Source: Pseudomonas sivasensis
Lineage (GTDB): Bacteria; Pseudomonadota; Gammaproteobacteria; Pseudomonadales; Pseudomonadaceae
Reading direction: 5' to 3'
Assembly (NCBI RefSeq): GCF_013778505.1
Contig: NZ_JAAOWU010000001.1
Location: 706,237-770,236, forward strand
Length of the DNA: 64,000 nt
Position 1 is the stretch's first letter. The number at the start of each line of letters is the position of its first letter. This document shows positions 35,293 through 44,163 of the stretch, in pieces. Made by a program: the position numbers and the translations under genes. Under the pieces are notes generated by a model, which was given only the letters and a program-made list of their open reading frames with translations, did not search any database and was not told the DNA's origin.

Positions 35293-35625
35293 TTAACTGC
35301 CGTTATTTCGACACACGCCCATGACTTGATATTCCAAGGTAGTGAGTGTTCCGCTGGAGTCCTCATAGGTCATGCGCGAGGGCACAGGGTTACAGGCGCG
35401 GATCGGCGGTGTGACGTTGACCACCTTGGCAATGTCCAGGTCCATGCCATAGCGATACACCTGCACCTGGGGCGCGGGTTTGCCGTTTTTCTCCGCGTAG
35501 GCGGCCATGGCTTTTTCATTGCGCTCCATCATTCGGTCAAAGGTGCGGTCACCGCCGCCTTCGGCCAGTGCCCCGAATGACAACGTAGCAATCAATACAC
35601 CCAAGCCAATGCGATAAAAGTTCAT
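35293..35625 (-). CDS. Periplasmic DUF2790 protein
   Basis: The 110-residue protein has a signal peptide (MNFYRIGLGVLIATLSFGAL) and a short domain with the DUF2790 pattern: VYRYGMDLDIAKVVNVTPPI, then PVPSRMTYEDSSGTL and a C-terminal VMGVCRNNG. The two Cys residues may form a disulfide. GAGGA precedes the ATG at 35625. It is divergent from the OprD porin and shares its promoter region. DUF2790 genes in pseudomonads commonly lie next to metal-responsive two-component systems; the biochemical role is unknown. Confidence 0.88.
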   Translation of the reverse strand: MNFYRIGLGVLIATLSFGALAEGGGDRTFDRMMERNEKAMAAYAEKNGKPAPQVQVYRYGMDLDIAKVVNVTPPIRACNPVPSRMTYEDSSGTLTTLEYQVMGVCRNNGS

Positions 35626-35692
35626 GGTTAATTCCTCGACTGAAAGTTCAGTGCCGAGACTAACCAACCCACCCTGTCACGATGTTCACCAG

Positions 35693-35741
35693 AACATTAC
35701 TTATTTGTTAGGCGGCAGGGAGTTTCCAGAATTGTAATGTT
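35693..35741. promoter_or_regulatory. Putative CzcR/CopR-type operators between DUF2790 and oprD genes
   Basis: Two ATTAC-N6-GTAAT-like sites lie here: ATTACTTATTTGTTA (35696-35710) and CAGAATTGTAATGTT (35727-35741). The outer 8-mers AACATTAC (35693-35700) and GTAATGTT (35734-35741) are exact inverted repeats. Related half-sites occur in front of czcR and czcC. Binding by CzcR is an inference. Confidence 0.5.
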
Positions 35742-35850
35742 CAAGCCATCCAATCGTTATCCACGGTTTGCAACTATCAGCCCGGGCCAAATCAATAAGA
35801 ACGCCCACCTCCATAAGAAGCTGATAACTGCCAATACCGAGGAGCGAAAC

Positions 35851-37170
35851 ATGCAGATCCGTTATTACACCCTTCCCCTATCACTGTGCGCCGCTTTACC
35901 CCTGGCGGCGGTAGCGGTTGAAGACACGCCCGAAGGGTTTATCGAAGGCAGCAGCCTGAACGTGCTGGCGCGCAATTTTTACTTCAATCGCGATGATCGC
36001 AAGGGCCAATCCAGCCCGACCGGCAATGGTTATTCGGAAGCCTGGGCCCAGGGTTTGATCGGTAAATTCGAGTCTGGCTTTACCCAGGGCACAGTGGGGT
36101 TTGGCCTGGACGCCTTCGCCATGGTCGGCGTGAAGCTCGACTCGGGCACCGGCCGCAGCGGCGGCAAGGGCTCGTTCGGCGTGATGCCGGTGGACAGCAA
36201 CAACCATCCCGAAGACAGCTACAGCAAAGTGGGCGGCGCGGCGAAACTGCGCGTATTGGACACGGTGATCAAGGCCGGCGACGTGTTCCCGCTTACGCCG
36301 GTGGTGGCCTACGGCGATTCAAGGGTGCTGCCGGAAAGCTTCCGTGGCGTGACCGCGCAGAACACCAGCCTGGAAGGCCTGACCTTGCAGGGCGGGCGCC
36401 TGAGCGGCATGAGCCAACCGGCTGAAAGCGGCATGAACAAAGGCTTTGCAACGTTTTACGCAGGCCCCGTGGACTCGCCCTGGATCGCCTATGGCGGCGG
36501 CGATTACCAGCTCAACAAACACCTCAGCCTAAGCCTCTATAGCAGCCGACTCAAAGACGCGTGGAACCAGTATTACGCGGGCAGCGCGGCCAGTTACCCG
36601 CTGAGCGACGACGTCTCGTTGTTCGGCGACGTCAACGTCTATAAGGCTGTGGACGAAGGTAAAAAACTGCTCGGTGAATTCGATAACACCATCTGGAGCG
36701 CCCGACTCGGAGTGAAGGTCGGCGCCCACAGCCTGGCCGTGTCCCATCAACGCAACAACGGCGATGACGACTTCGACTACCTGCGCAACTCGGACTCGAT
36801 CTTCCTCAACAACTCGATCCAGTACAGCGACTTCAACTCGCCCAAGGAACGCTCGTGGATGGTTCGCTATGACCTGGACATGCAGGCCTTCGGCATCCCC
36901 GGCCTGTCGTTCATGACCCGCTACGCCAAAGGCACCGGCGCCGATTACAGCAACGCCAACGCGGTGTACATGCGCCGCGATTCAGCCGGCGATCCGCTCA
37001 CCGATCAACGCCGATGGGAGCGGGATATCGAAGCCAAGTACGTGGTGCAAAGTGGCAACTTGAAAGATCTGTCGCTCAGGCTACGCCAGGCCACCGTGCG
37101 TTCAAGTGCGTTCGAGTCGGACCTGGAAGAAGTTCGCGTGATTATCGAGTATCCGTTGGCCGTGCTCTAG
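35851..37170 (+). CDS. OprD-family outer membrane porin
   Basis: The 439-residue protein has a signal peptide (LPLSLCAALPLAAVAVED) and an 18-strand barrel. Typical OprD blocks are FNRDDRKG, SEAWAQGLIGKFESGFTQGT, and the end (EEVRVIIEYPLAVL). The family takes up basic amino acids, carboxylates and, in P. aeruginosa, carbapenems. The ATG at 35851 follows GAGGAG; the frame is open upstream but not preceded by a site. In P. aeruginosa CzcR represses oprD when metals are high, which may be relevant because czcRS follows directly. Confidence 0.94.
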   Translation: MQIRYYTLPLSLCAALPLAAVAVEDTPEGFIEGSSLNVLARNFYFNRDDRKGQSSPTGNGYSEAWAQGLIGKFESGFTQGTVGFGLDAFAMVGVKLDSGTGRSGGKGSFGVMPVDSNNHPEDSYSKVGGAAKLRVLDTVIKAGDVFPLTPVVAYGDSRVLPESFRGVTAQNTSLEGLTLQGGRLSGMSQPAESGMNKGFATFYAGPVDSPWIAYGGGDYQLNKHLSLSLYSSRLKDAWNQYYAGSAASYPLSDDVSLFGDVNVYKAVDEGKKLLGEFDNTIWSARLGVKVGAHSLAVSHQRNNGDDDFDYLRNSDSIFLNNSIQYSDFNSPKERSWMVRYDLDMQAFGIPGLSFMTRYAKGTGADYSNANAVYMRRDSAGDPLTDQRRWERDIEAKYVVQSGNLKDLSLRLRQATVRSSAFESDLEEVRVIIEYPLAVL

Positions 37171-37228
37171 GTGTTCCACTTACATTCAGTTGCCGATGCC
37201 GTACATCTGTTCACAAGTTGAAGTCTGT

Positions 37229-37240
37229 CAGAACTGTAAT
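37229..37240 (+). promoter_or_regulatory. Putative metal-regulator half-site upstream of czcR
   Basis: CAGAACTGTAAT matches the oprD-side CAGAATTGTAAT (35727-35738) at 11 of 12 bases. It lies 270 bases before czcR and upstream of the terminator hairpin at 37345, so it could drive a short leader transcript or regulate the czcR region from a distance. Confidence 0.4.
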
Positions 37241-37344
37241 ATCGGCCCCACCTTCTCGTTAAGTTGCACTTTTTATACTGCACATCGAACACACTTCATC
37301 TCTGCAGCTTTTGTGTAGCTCCTTTGGAACAGAGATGAATTTTT

Positions 37345-37369
37345 ACGCCCCATCTGGGGCGTTTTTTTT
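37345..37369 (+). terminator. Terminator between oprD-like gene and czcR
   Basis: ACGCCCC-ATCT-GGGGCGT is followed by eight T residues, a textbook terminator 175 bases after the porin stop. The 170 bases between are unusually long for a 3' UTR and contain the half-site above. The rest of 37171-37510 holds no gene I can support. Confidence 0.9.
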
Positions 37370-37510
37370 GTGCGTGTGTTCAGCGACGAATCGTCGCAGC
37401 GGCCTGGGCTGCCTTGACCCTAAAGCTACTTCAGGCTTCAGAGTTTTCCTATAGATCCCTCAGAGCCTCTATGAGGCCATCTCCTTTCGTTTCCTTGAAG
37501 GTAAATCCCC

Positions 37511-38185
37511 ATGCGTATCCTTGTGGTTGAGGACGAGCAGAAAACCGCCGATTACTTGCAGCAAGGCCTGACCGAAAGCGGTTACGTCGTCGACTGCGCC
37601 GCCAGCGGCATCGACGGTCTGCACCTGGCCAGGCAAAACACCTATGAACTGGTGATCCTCGACGTCAACCTGCCCAACACCGACGGTTGGGAAGTGCTGG
37701 AGCAACTGCGCCGTGAGGGCAATCAGCGCGTGATGATGCTCACAGCGCGCGGGCGCCTGGCCGATAAGATCAAGGGCCTGGACATGGGCGCCGACGATTA
37801 CCTGGTCAAACCCTTCGAATTTCCCGAGTTGCTCGCCCGCGTGCGCACCCTGCTGCGGCGCAGTGAACATATCCCGCTGCCGGAGGTGCTGCGCGTCTCG
37901 GACCTGGAGTTGGACCCACGCCGGCATCGTGCCTATCGCGGCAACCGGCGCATCGACCTGACCACCAAGGAGTTCGCCCTGCTGCATGTGCTGATGCGCC
38001 AGACCGGCGAGGTGATGACCCGCACGCAGATTATTTCCCTGGTGTGGGACATGAACTTCGATTGCGACACCAACGTGGTGGAAGTCTCCATCAGCCGCCT
38101 GCGCGGCAAGGTCGATGACCAGAGCGAGGTCAAGCTGATCCACACCATTCGCGGCGTGGGTTATGTGCTGGAAGCGCGCCAATGA
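37511..38185 (+). CDS. czcR: Heavy-metal response regulator CzcR
   Basis: The 224-residue OmpR-family regulator has a receiver domain with acidic pocket VVEDE, phospho-Asp in LVILDVNLP, and Lys in VKPFEF. The C-terminal winged helix ends in IHTIRGVGYVLEAR. Sequence style (MRILVVEDEQKTADYLQQGL) is that of the CzcR/CopR/CusR group. It is coupled to the sensor gene by a 4-base overlap and faces the czcCBA pump across a convergent repeat region. Metal specificity (Zn/Cd/Co or Cu) cannot be fixed from this sequence. Confidence 0.95.
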   Translation: MRILVVEDEQKTADYLQQGLTESGYVVDCAASGIDGLHLARQNTYELVILDVNLPNTDGWEVLEQLRREGNQRVMMLTARGRLADKIKGLDMGADDYLVKPFEFPELLARVRTLLRRSEHIPLPEVLRVSDLELDPRRHRAYRGNRRIDLTTKEFALLHVLMRQTGEVMTRTQIISLVWDMNFDCDTNVVEVSISRLRGKVDDQSEVKLIHTIRGVGYVLEARQ

Positions 38186-39567
38186 AGACCAGCAGCCTAT
38201 CGATGCGCCTGGGCCTGACGGTCAGCCTGATGGGCGCGGGGCTGGTCGTACTGCTCGCCACCCTCGCCTACCTGGCCCTGACCCACGAATTGGAAAACCT
38301 CGCGCGCAAAGGCCTGGAAAACAAGATGGAGCAGTTGGAACACAGCCTGCGCCAGGATTTAAAACCCCACGACATCGCCGCCCGCCCTCACTCGTTGCTG
38401 GACCTGGTGATGGGCCACGACAACATCTACCTGACCATCACCGGCACCCAGCCTAACGCGCCGGTGCTGCTCAGCGTTGGCGCCAAACCTCAGCAGCCGC
38501 TGTTGCTCGACGCCCCCGCCGGCAAAAACCTGGCCTACGTGAATTGGGTGGACGGTCGCGACAATCGCATCCTCACCGCCACCCACGTGATGCCCTTGCG
38601 CGGCGGCGAGTATGTGCGGGTATTGCTGTCGCTGGACCGCTCCGACGATGAAGCGTTACTCAGCGCCTACCTGCGCTCCACGGTGATCGCCTTGCCGTTG
38701 TTGTTGATCCTGATCGGCATGGGCGCCTGGTGGCTGGTGCAACGCGGCTTGGCGCCATTGAAGCAGTTCAGCCATGTGGCGGCCCAAGTCACCACCCAGG
38801 ACCTGACCCATCGGTTGTCTGTGGATAACCTGCCCAAGGAACTGGGCGAGTTGGCACAAGGTTTCAACGTGATGCTCAATCGCCTCGATGCCGGGGTGCA
38901 GCAGCTGTCGCAATTCTCCGACGACCTGGCCCACGAACTGCGCGCGCCGTTGACCAACCTGATGGGCAAGGCCCAAGTGACCCTGTCCCGCGAGCGCCCT
39001 TCGGACGAGTACAAAGCCGGGCTGGAATCCTGCACCGAGGAAATGGAACGCCTGTCGCGCATCGTCTCCGACATGCTGTTTCTCGCCCAAGTCAGCCACC
39101 CGGCGGCACGGGCCGGGTTTGGCGCGGTGTCACTGGGGGACGAAGCGCAGCGGGTGATCGAACTGTTCTCCCTGAGCGCCGAGGACAAGCAGGTCACCCT
39201 GAGCCTGCGCGGCGACGCGTGGGTGAACGGGGATCGCCTGATGATCCAGCGCGCTATCTCTAACCTGCTGTCCAACGCGATCCGCCACACGCCCAGCGGC
39301 GCCAGCGTGTTGCTGCTGGTGGAAACCTACGACCAGAGCGTGGCGCTGTCGGTGGGCAATCCCGGCCGAGGCATCGAAACGCAGCACCTGCCGCACTTGT
39401 TCGAACGTTTCTACCGCGCCGACAGCAGTCGCACCCGCGCCGAAGGCGGCACCGGGTTGGGACTGGCCATCGTGCAATCGATCATGCACCTGCACCAAGG
39501 GCACGCCGACGTCAGCAGCCAACCAGGGTGCTTTACGCGGTTCAGACTGGTGTTTCCCCTTCCTTGA
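38182..39567 (+). CDS. czcS: Heavy-metal sensor histidine kinase CzcS
   Basis: The 461-residue kinase has a membrane segment near residues 12-34, a periplasmic sensor of about 130 residues, and a second membrane segment near residues 170-190. A HAMP domain follows, then the H-box DDLAHELRAPLTNLMGKAQV, N-box ISNLLSNAIRHTPSG and G-box GGTGLGLAIVQSIMHLHQG. This is the CusS/CzcS heavy-metal sensor architecture. All phosphotransfer residues are intact. It partners CzcR, encoded just upstream. Confidence 0.95.
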   Translation: MKTSSLSMRLGLTVSLMGAGLVVLLATLAYLALTHELENLARKGLENKMEQLEHSLRQDLKPHDIAARPHSLLDLVMGHDNIYLTITGTQPNAPVLLSVGAKPQQPLLLDAPAGKNLAYVNWVDGRDNRILTATHVMPLRGGEYVRVLLSLDRSDDEALLSAYLRSTVIALPLLLILIGMGAWWLVQRGLAPLKQFSHVAAQVTTQDLTHRLSVDNLPKELGELAQGFNVMLNRLDAGVQQLSQFSDDLAHELRAPLTNLMGKAQVTLSRERPSDEYKAGLESCTEEMERLSRIVSDMLFLAQVSHPAARAGFGAVSLGDEAQRVIELFSLSAEDKQVTLSLRGDAWVNGDRLMIQRAISNLLSNAIRHTPSGASVLLLVETYDQSVALSVGNPGRGIETQHLPHLFERFYRADSSRTRAEGGTGLGLAIVQSIMHLHQGHADVSSQPGCFTRFRLVFPLP

Positions 39568-39592
39568 ACACGCCGTTTTTTAGTGATCAGGC

Positions 39593-39736
39593 TTGTTGTG
39601 GTGACCGGGCTTATTGTGGTCACCGCACTTGTTGTGGTGAGCGGGATTATTGTGGTCACCGCACTTGTTGTGCCGATCGAGCTTATTGTGATCACCGCAC
39701 TTATTGTGCCGAGCGGGATTATTGTGGTGAGCGGGC
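39593..39736. repeat. Eight-unit 18-bp tandem repeat
   Basis: Exactly eight 18-base units follow one another, consensus TTRTTGTGGTSACCGSRC, with two to six changes among units. The last unit runs without a break into the REP inverted repeat that starts at 39724, and every unit resembles the outer end of that REP. The array lies between the converging czcS and czcA genes. Confidence 0.9.
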
Positions 39737-39855
39737 TTGCCCCGCGCTGGGCTGCGAAGCAGCCCCAAAAACAGGCGCTGCGGTTTGTCTTGAAAACCTC
39801 GGTAGCCGGATTGGGGCCGCTTCGCAGCCCAGCGCGGGGCAAGCCCGCTCACCAC
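39724..39855. repeat. REPIN: 43-bp inverted repeat pair
   Basis: Left arm 39724-39766 and right arm 39813-39855 are inverted copies with a single mismatch over 43 bases, each beginning GTGGTGAGCGGGCTTG and separated by 46 bases. This is the paired-REP (REPIN/MITE-like) form common in fluorescent pseudomonads and mobilised by RAYT transposases encoded elsewhere. It probably acts as a terminator-like structure for the converging genes. Confidence 0.85.
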
Positions 39856-39885
39856 TGACACCACAGAAACCCCGCTTCAACTACT

Positions 39886-42800
39886 TCAACCATTGCCCTC
39901 TTCTTTGCGATGCGCCCACTGATACAACGCCGGCAACACCAGCAAGGTCAGCAACGTCGAAGAAATAATCCCCCCGATCACCACTGTCGCCAGCGGCCGT
40001 TGCACCTCGGCCCCGGTGCCGGTGGCCAGGGCCATGGGGATAAATCCGAGGGACGCCACCAGCGCGGTCATCAACACTGGGCGCAGTCGGGTAAGAGCGC
40101 CTTCGTTGATCGCCACCGACAATGAGCGCCCTTCCTCGCGCAGGTTGCGGATAAACGCAATCATCACCAGGCCGTTGAGCACCGCCACACCGGACAACGC
40201 GATAAAGCCCACCCCTGCCGAGATCGACAGAGGAATATCCCGCAGCCACAAGGCCATGATCCCACCCGTCAACGCGAACGGAATGCCTGTAAACACCAGC
40301 AGCCCGTCCTTGAGGTTGTTGAACATCATAAACAGCAAGCCGAACACCAGCAGCAATGCCACCGGCACCACGATGCGCAAGCGCTCGGAGGCTTCCTTGA
40401 GCTGTTCGAACTGGCCGCCCCAGGTGGTCCAGTAGCCCGCCGGTACTTTCACCTGATCGGTGATGGCCGCTTCGGCCTCTGCCACAAACGAACCAATATC
40501 GCGCCCACGCACGTTGGCGCTGACGATCACCAGGCGCTTGCCGTTCTCGCGGCTGATCTGATTCGGACCGAGCACCAGGTCCAGGCTGGCAACTTGGGAC
40601 AAGGCAATAAAACCCAGTTGCCCGGAGGCCAGCGCCGGCACCGGGATCAGCAGCCGCGACAGTCCGTCGATATCGGTGCGCAGGGCGTCGGACAAACGCA
40701 CAACCATGTCAAAACGGCGGTCGCCTTCATACAACGTACCGGCCTGGCGCCCACCGACGGCCACCGCAATAGTGTCCTGCACATCACCGACATTCAGGCC
40801 AAAACGCGCAGCCTTGTCGCGGTCGATATTGATGGTCAGCACCGGCAAACCGGAGGTCTGTTCCACCTTCACTTCCGAGGCGCCATCAAGCTTCTGCAAG
40901 GTCTCGGCGATTTCCCCGGCGGTCTTGTTCAACACCGCCATGTCATCGCCAAACACCTTGACCGCCACATCACTGCGTACCCCAGAGATCAGCTCGTTGA
41001 AGCGCAGTTGGATCGGTTGCGACAGTTCATACGCGCTGCCGGGCACGATCGCACTGGCGCGCTGAATGTCCGCAATCAGCGTTTCGCGGGTTTTGTCCGG
41101 ATCGGGCCATTGGTCCTTGGGTTTAAGCATCACGTAGCTGTCGGAAATATTCGGCGGCATCGGGTCAGAGGCGATTTCTGCGGTACCGGTGCGCGCAAAC
41201 ACCCGCTCGATTTCCGGCACCTGGGCCATCAATACTTTCTCAAGTTGCTGCTGCATCTGCACCGATTGCGTGAGGCTGGTGCCGGGCACACGTAGGGCCT
41301 GTTGGGCGAAATCGCCCTCGCTGAGGCTGGGGATAAATTCACTGCCCATGCGGCTGGCCACCGCGCCCGAACCAACGATGGTCAGCAGCGCCAGACCGAA
41401 CACCAGCGGACGGCGCGTCATCACCCAATCCAGCACCGGCGCGTAGACCCGGCGTGCGCTGCGCATCACCAGGTTTTCCTCTTCCTTGACCTTGCCGGTG
41501 ACAAACAGCGCAATCGCCGCCGGTACGAAGGTCACCGACAGAATCATCGCGCCCAGCAGGGCGATCACGACAGTGAAGGCCATGGGGTGGAACATCTTCC
41601 CGGCCACACCGGTGAGGGCGAAGATCGGCAGGTAGACGACCATGATGATCAACTGCCCAAAGATCAACGCACGCCGTGCCTCCTTGGCGGCGGCGAACAC
41701 TTCGTGCAGGCGCTCGCTGCGGGTCAACAGACGGCCGTGGCGCTGTTGCGCGTGGGCCAGGCGGCGGATGGCGTTCTCGACGATCACCACCGCGCCGTCG
41801 ACGATAATGCCGAAGTCCAGCGCGCCGAGGCTCATCAGGTTGGCGCTGACTTTGTTGGTGAACATGCCGGTGAAGGTGAACAGCATCGCCAGGGGAATCA
41901 CCATCGCGGTGATCAACGCCGCCCGGATATTGCCCAGGAACAGAAACAGCACCGCGACCACCAACAGCGCCCCCTCAAAGAGGTTCTTCTTTACCGTGGC
42001 AATGGCTTTTTCGACGAGGTTGGTACGGTCGTAGACCGTCACCGCCACCACGCCTTCGGGCAGCGAGCGGTTGATGTCTTCGAGTTTTTTCGCCACGGCC
42101 TGGGACACGCTGCGGCTGTTTTCGCCGATCAACATAAACACCGTGCCCAGCACCACTTCACGGCCGTTTTCCGTGGCGGCGCCAGTGCGCAGTTCACGGC
42201 CGATCTCGACCTGGGCCACATTACGCACGCGAATCGGCGTGCCGTCCGCAGACGTGATGACGATATTGGCGATGTCATCAATGGACGCCAATTGCCCCGG
42301 TGCGCGGATCAGCAGTTGCTCGCCACTGCGCTCGATATAACCGGCGCCGACGTTGGCGTTGTTGCGCTCCAGCGCGGTGACGAGATCGTTCAAAGTCAGG
42401 TTGTAGGCCGCCAAACGCTTTGGATCTGGGGCGATCTGGTATTCCTTGGCAAAGCCGCCGATGGTGTTGATCTCGGCCACGCCGGGCACGTTGCGCAGTT
42501 GCGGCTTGATAATCCAGTCCTGGATCACCCGCAGGTCCGTCGGCGTGTAAGGCGTGCCGTCGTCCTTGAGCGCGCCGTCCTTGGCTTCCACGGTCCACAG
42601 GAAGATTTCCCCAAGCCCGGTGGAGATCGGTCCCATCGCCGTTTCGATGCCGCTGGGCAATTGCTCGCGCGCGACTTGCAAGCGTTCGTTGACCAATTGA
42701 CGGGCGAAGAACAGATCGGTGCCGTCCTTGAAAATCACCGTGACCTGGGACAAGCCGGAGCGCGACAGCGAACGCGTCTGCTGCAAACCCGGCAGACCGG

Positions 42801-43020
42801 CCATCGCAGTTTCGATGGGAAAAGTAATGCGCTGCTCGGTTTCCAATGGCGAGAAACCAGCCGCCGCCGAGTTGATCTGTACCTGCACGTTGGTGATGTC
42901 AGGCACCGCGTCTATGGGCAATTTCTGATAGCTGGCGATGCCGACACCGGCCATCAACAGCACCGCCAGCAGCACGATGATGCGCTGCTCAATGGCGAAT
43001 TGGATAAGGCGCTCAAACAT
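39886..43020 (-). CDS. czcA: RND heavy-metal efflux pump CzcA
   Basis: The 1044-residue inner membrane RND transporter has twelve membrane segments and two large periplasmic loops. The heavy-metal (HME) signature DFGIIVDGAVVIVEN in the fourth membrane helix carries the proton-relay Asp residues. It starts MFERLIQFAIEQRIIVLLAV, typical of CzcA/CusA. Proton-driven export of divalent cations (Zn, Cd, Co) from periplasm or cytoplasm through CzcB and CzcC is expected. It lies 18 bases downstream of czcB in one operon. Full length, with no breaks. Confidence 0.96.
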   Translation of the reverse strand: MFERLIQFAIEQRIIVLLAVLLMAGVGIASYQKLPIDAVPDITNVQVQINSAAAGFSPLETEQRITFPIETAMAGLPGLQQTRSLSRSGLSQVTVIFKDGTDLFFARQLVNERLQVAREQLPSGIETAMGPISTGLGEIFLWTVEAKDGALKDDGTPYTPTDLRVIQDWIIKPQLRNVPGVAEINTIGGFAKEYQIAPDPKRLAAYNLTLNDLVTALERNNANVGAGYIERSGEQLLIRAPGQLASIDDIANIVITSADGTPIRVRNVAQVEIGRELRTGAATENGREVVLGTVFMLIGENSRSVSQAVAKKLEDINRSLPEGVVAVTVYDRTNLVEKAIATVKKNLFEGALLVVAVLFLFLGNIRAALITAMVIPLAMLFTFTGMFTNKVSANLMSLGALDFGIIVDGAVVIVENAIRRLAHAQQRHGRLLTRSERLHEVFAAAKEARRALIFGQLIIMVVYLPIFALTGVAGKMFHPMAFTVVIALLGAMILSVTFVPAAIALFVTGKVKEEENLVMRSARRVYAPVLDWVMTRRPLVFGLALLTIVGSGAVASRMGSEFIPSLSEGDFAQQALRVPGTSLTQSVQMQQQLEKVLMAQVPEIERVFARTGTAEIASDPMPPNISDSYVMLKPKDQWPDPDKTRETLIADIQRASAIVPGSAYELSQPIQLRFNELISGVRSDVAVKVFGDDMAVLNKTAGEIAETLQKLDGASEVKVEQTSGLPVLTINIDRDKAARFGLNVGDVQDTIAVAVGGRQAGTLYEGDRRFDMVVRLSDALRTDIDGLSRLLIPVPALASGQLGFIALSQVASLDLVLGPNQISRENGKRLVIVSANVRGRDIGSFVAEAEAAITDQVKVPAGYWTTWGGQFEQLKEASERLRIVVPVALLLVFGLLFMMFNNLKDGLLVFTGIPFALTGGIMALWLRDIPLSISAGVGFIALSGVAVLNGLVMIAFIRNLREEGRSLSVAINEGALTRLRPVLMTALVASLGFIPMALATGTGAEVQRPLATVVIGGIISSTLLTLLVLPALYQWAHRKEEGNG

Positions 43021-43038
43021 GGGGAATCACTCGCAGGA

Positions 43039-44145
43039 TCAATGGGCGTGCTCGGCCGAGCCTTTGCCCAGTTCGGACTTGAGGATGAAGCTGCCGACCG
43101 TGGCCACCTGCTCGCCGGCGTCCAGCCCCTGGCGCACTTCGACGTAGCCGTTTTCACTGACGCCCAATTCAAGATGGCGAGTGATAAAACCGTCCGGGGT
43201 GCGCACGAACACCGAGGGTTTGTCCTCGACGGTCTGGATCGCTTCCTGCGGTACGGTGACCTTGGCATGGGCGGTGTCCGTGGCCAGTTGCACCGTGACA
43301 AACAGCCCAGGGCGCCAGGCATCGTCAGGGTTGGGCACGCTCACGCGCACGGTGGCGGTGCGCGTTTGCTCGCCGAGTAGATTGCCGACGTAGGCCACGG
43401 TGCCGCGCACGTGGGTACCCATTTCCGTGGAACTGACGGTCACCGGTTTGCCGATGCGAACCTTGTTCAAGTCCTTGGGAAACACGCCGAAGGTGACCCA
43501 CACCTGGGACAAGTCCGAGAGGGTAAAGGCGTTACTGGTTTCGCTCACGACCTCGCCAACACCGAGGTGTTTTTCAACCACCACACCGGCGAACGGCGCA
43601 CGCAGCTCATACCGATTGCCGCCGACCAACACCGCACTGCCGCTGAGGGCGGTCATCTTCTGGCGGGCATTGTTCAGCGCGATTTCGGCCTCTTGCAGGG
43701 ACTGGCGCGCCAGCAGGTAATCCTGCTCGGCGGAGATCTTGTCCTGCCATAACTGGCGCTCACGCTGGAAGGTCGTACGCGCCAGTTCCACCCGGCGCTC
43801 GCTGGCAGCCAGCTCGCTGCGCTGGTCAGAAATCTGTTGGCTGGCGATCACCGCCAGCAACTCGCCCGCCTTCACTGATTGACCGAGATTGACCTTCACC
43901 GACTCCACAACCCCGGCAGCACGCGGGACGATGTGCGAGGTGCGGTCTTCGTCAAACCGCACTTCTCCCGGCAGCGTCAGCAAAGTACTGATCGGCCTGG
44001 GTTGGGCCTGGGCAAGTTGAATGCCGGCAGCCTCGATTTGTTGCGCGGTGAGTTCGAGTGCGCCTTCTTCTTCCTCGGCATTTGCCAGGCTCGACAGCAT
44101 CAGGCCCAAGGCGACGGCAAGCGCCACGCCGTGTTTTCTATTCAT
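43039..44145 (-). CDS. czcB: RND periplasmic adaptor CzcB
   Basis: The 368-residue membrane-fusion protein has a signal peptide (ALAVALGLMLSSLANA), an acidic Glu-rich start of the mature part, a lipoyl domain, a coiled-coil hairpin and a beta-barrel. The hairpin includes LVGGNRYELRAPFAGVVVEK and the barrel VSVPNPDDAWRPGLFVTVQL. It ends in a His-containing tail (GKGSAEHAH) that could bind metal. It bridges CzcA and CzcC. Spacing to both neighbours is below 20 bases. Confidence 0.94.
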   Translation of the reverse strand: MNRKHGVALAVALGLMLSSLANAEEEEGALELTAQQIEAAGIQLAQAQPRPISTLLTLPGEVRFDEDRTSHIVPRAAGVVESVKVNLGQSVKAGELLAVIASQQISDQRSELAASERRVELARTTFQRERQLWQDKISAEQDYLLARQSLQEAEIALNNARQKMTALSGSAVLVGGNRYELRAPFAGVVVEKHLGVGEVVSETSNAFTLSDLSQVWVTFGVFPKDLNKVRIGKPVTVSSTEMGTHVRGTVAYVGNLLGEQTRTATVRVSVPNPDDAWRPGLFVTVQLATDTAHAKVTVPQEAIQTVEDKPSVFVRTPDGFITRHLELGVSENGYVEVRQGLDAGEQVATVGSFILKSELGKGSAEHAH

Positions 44146-44163
44146 AGGGGACTCCAGAAAAAA

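Noticed and set aside
39593..39736. CRISPR array
   Set aside because: Repeats are contiguous 18-mers without spacers, and no cas genes are present.
39528..39968. Cys-rich and hydrophobic repeat proteins encoded across the tandem repeat
   Set aside because: The frames are open only because the 18-base unit contains no stops; there is no ribosome site, and they run into the czcS and czcA ends. The period of 18 creates artificial hexapeptide repeats.
41302..43380. 692-codon plus-strand open frame opposite czcA and czcB
   Set aside because: It is antisense to two well-recognised genes, is dominated by His, Gln, Arg and Asp, and has no start site or domain.
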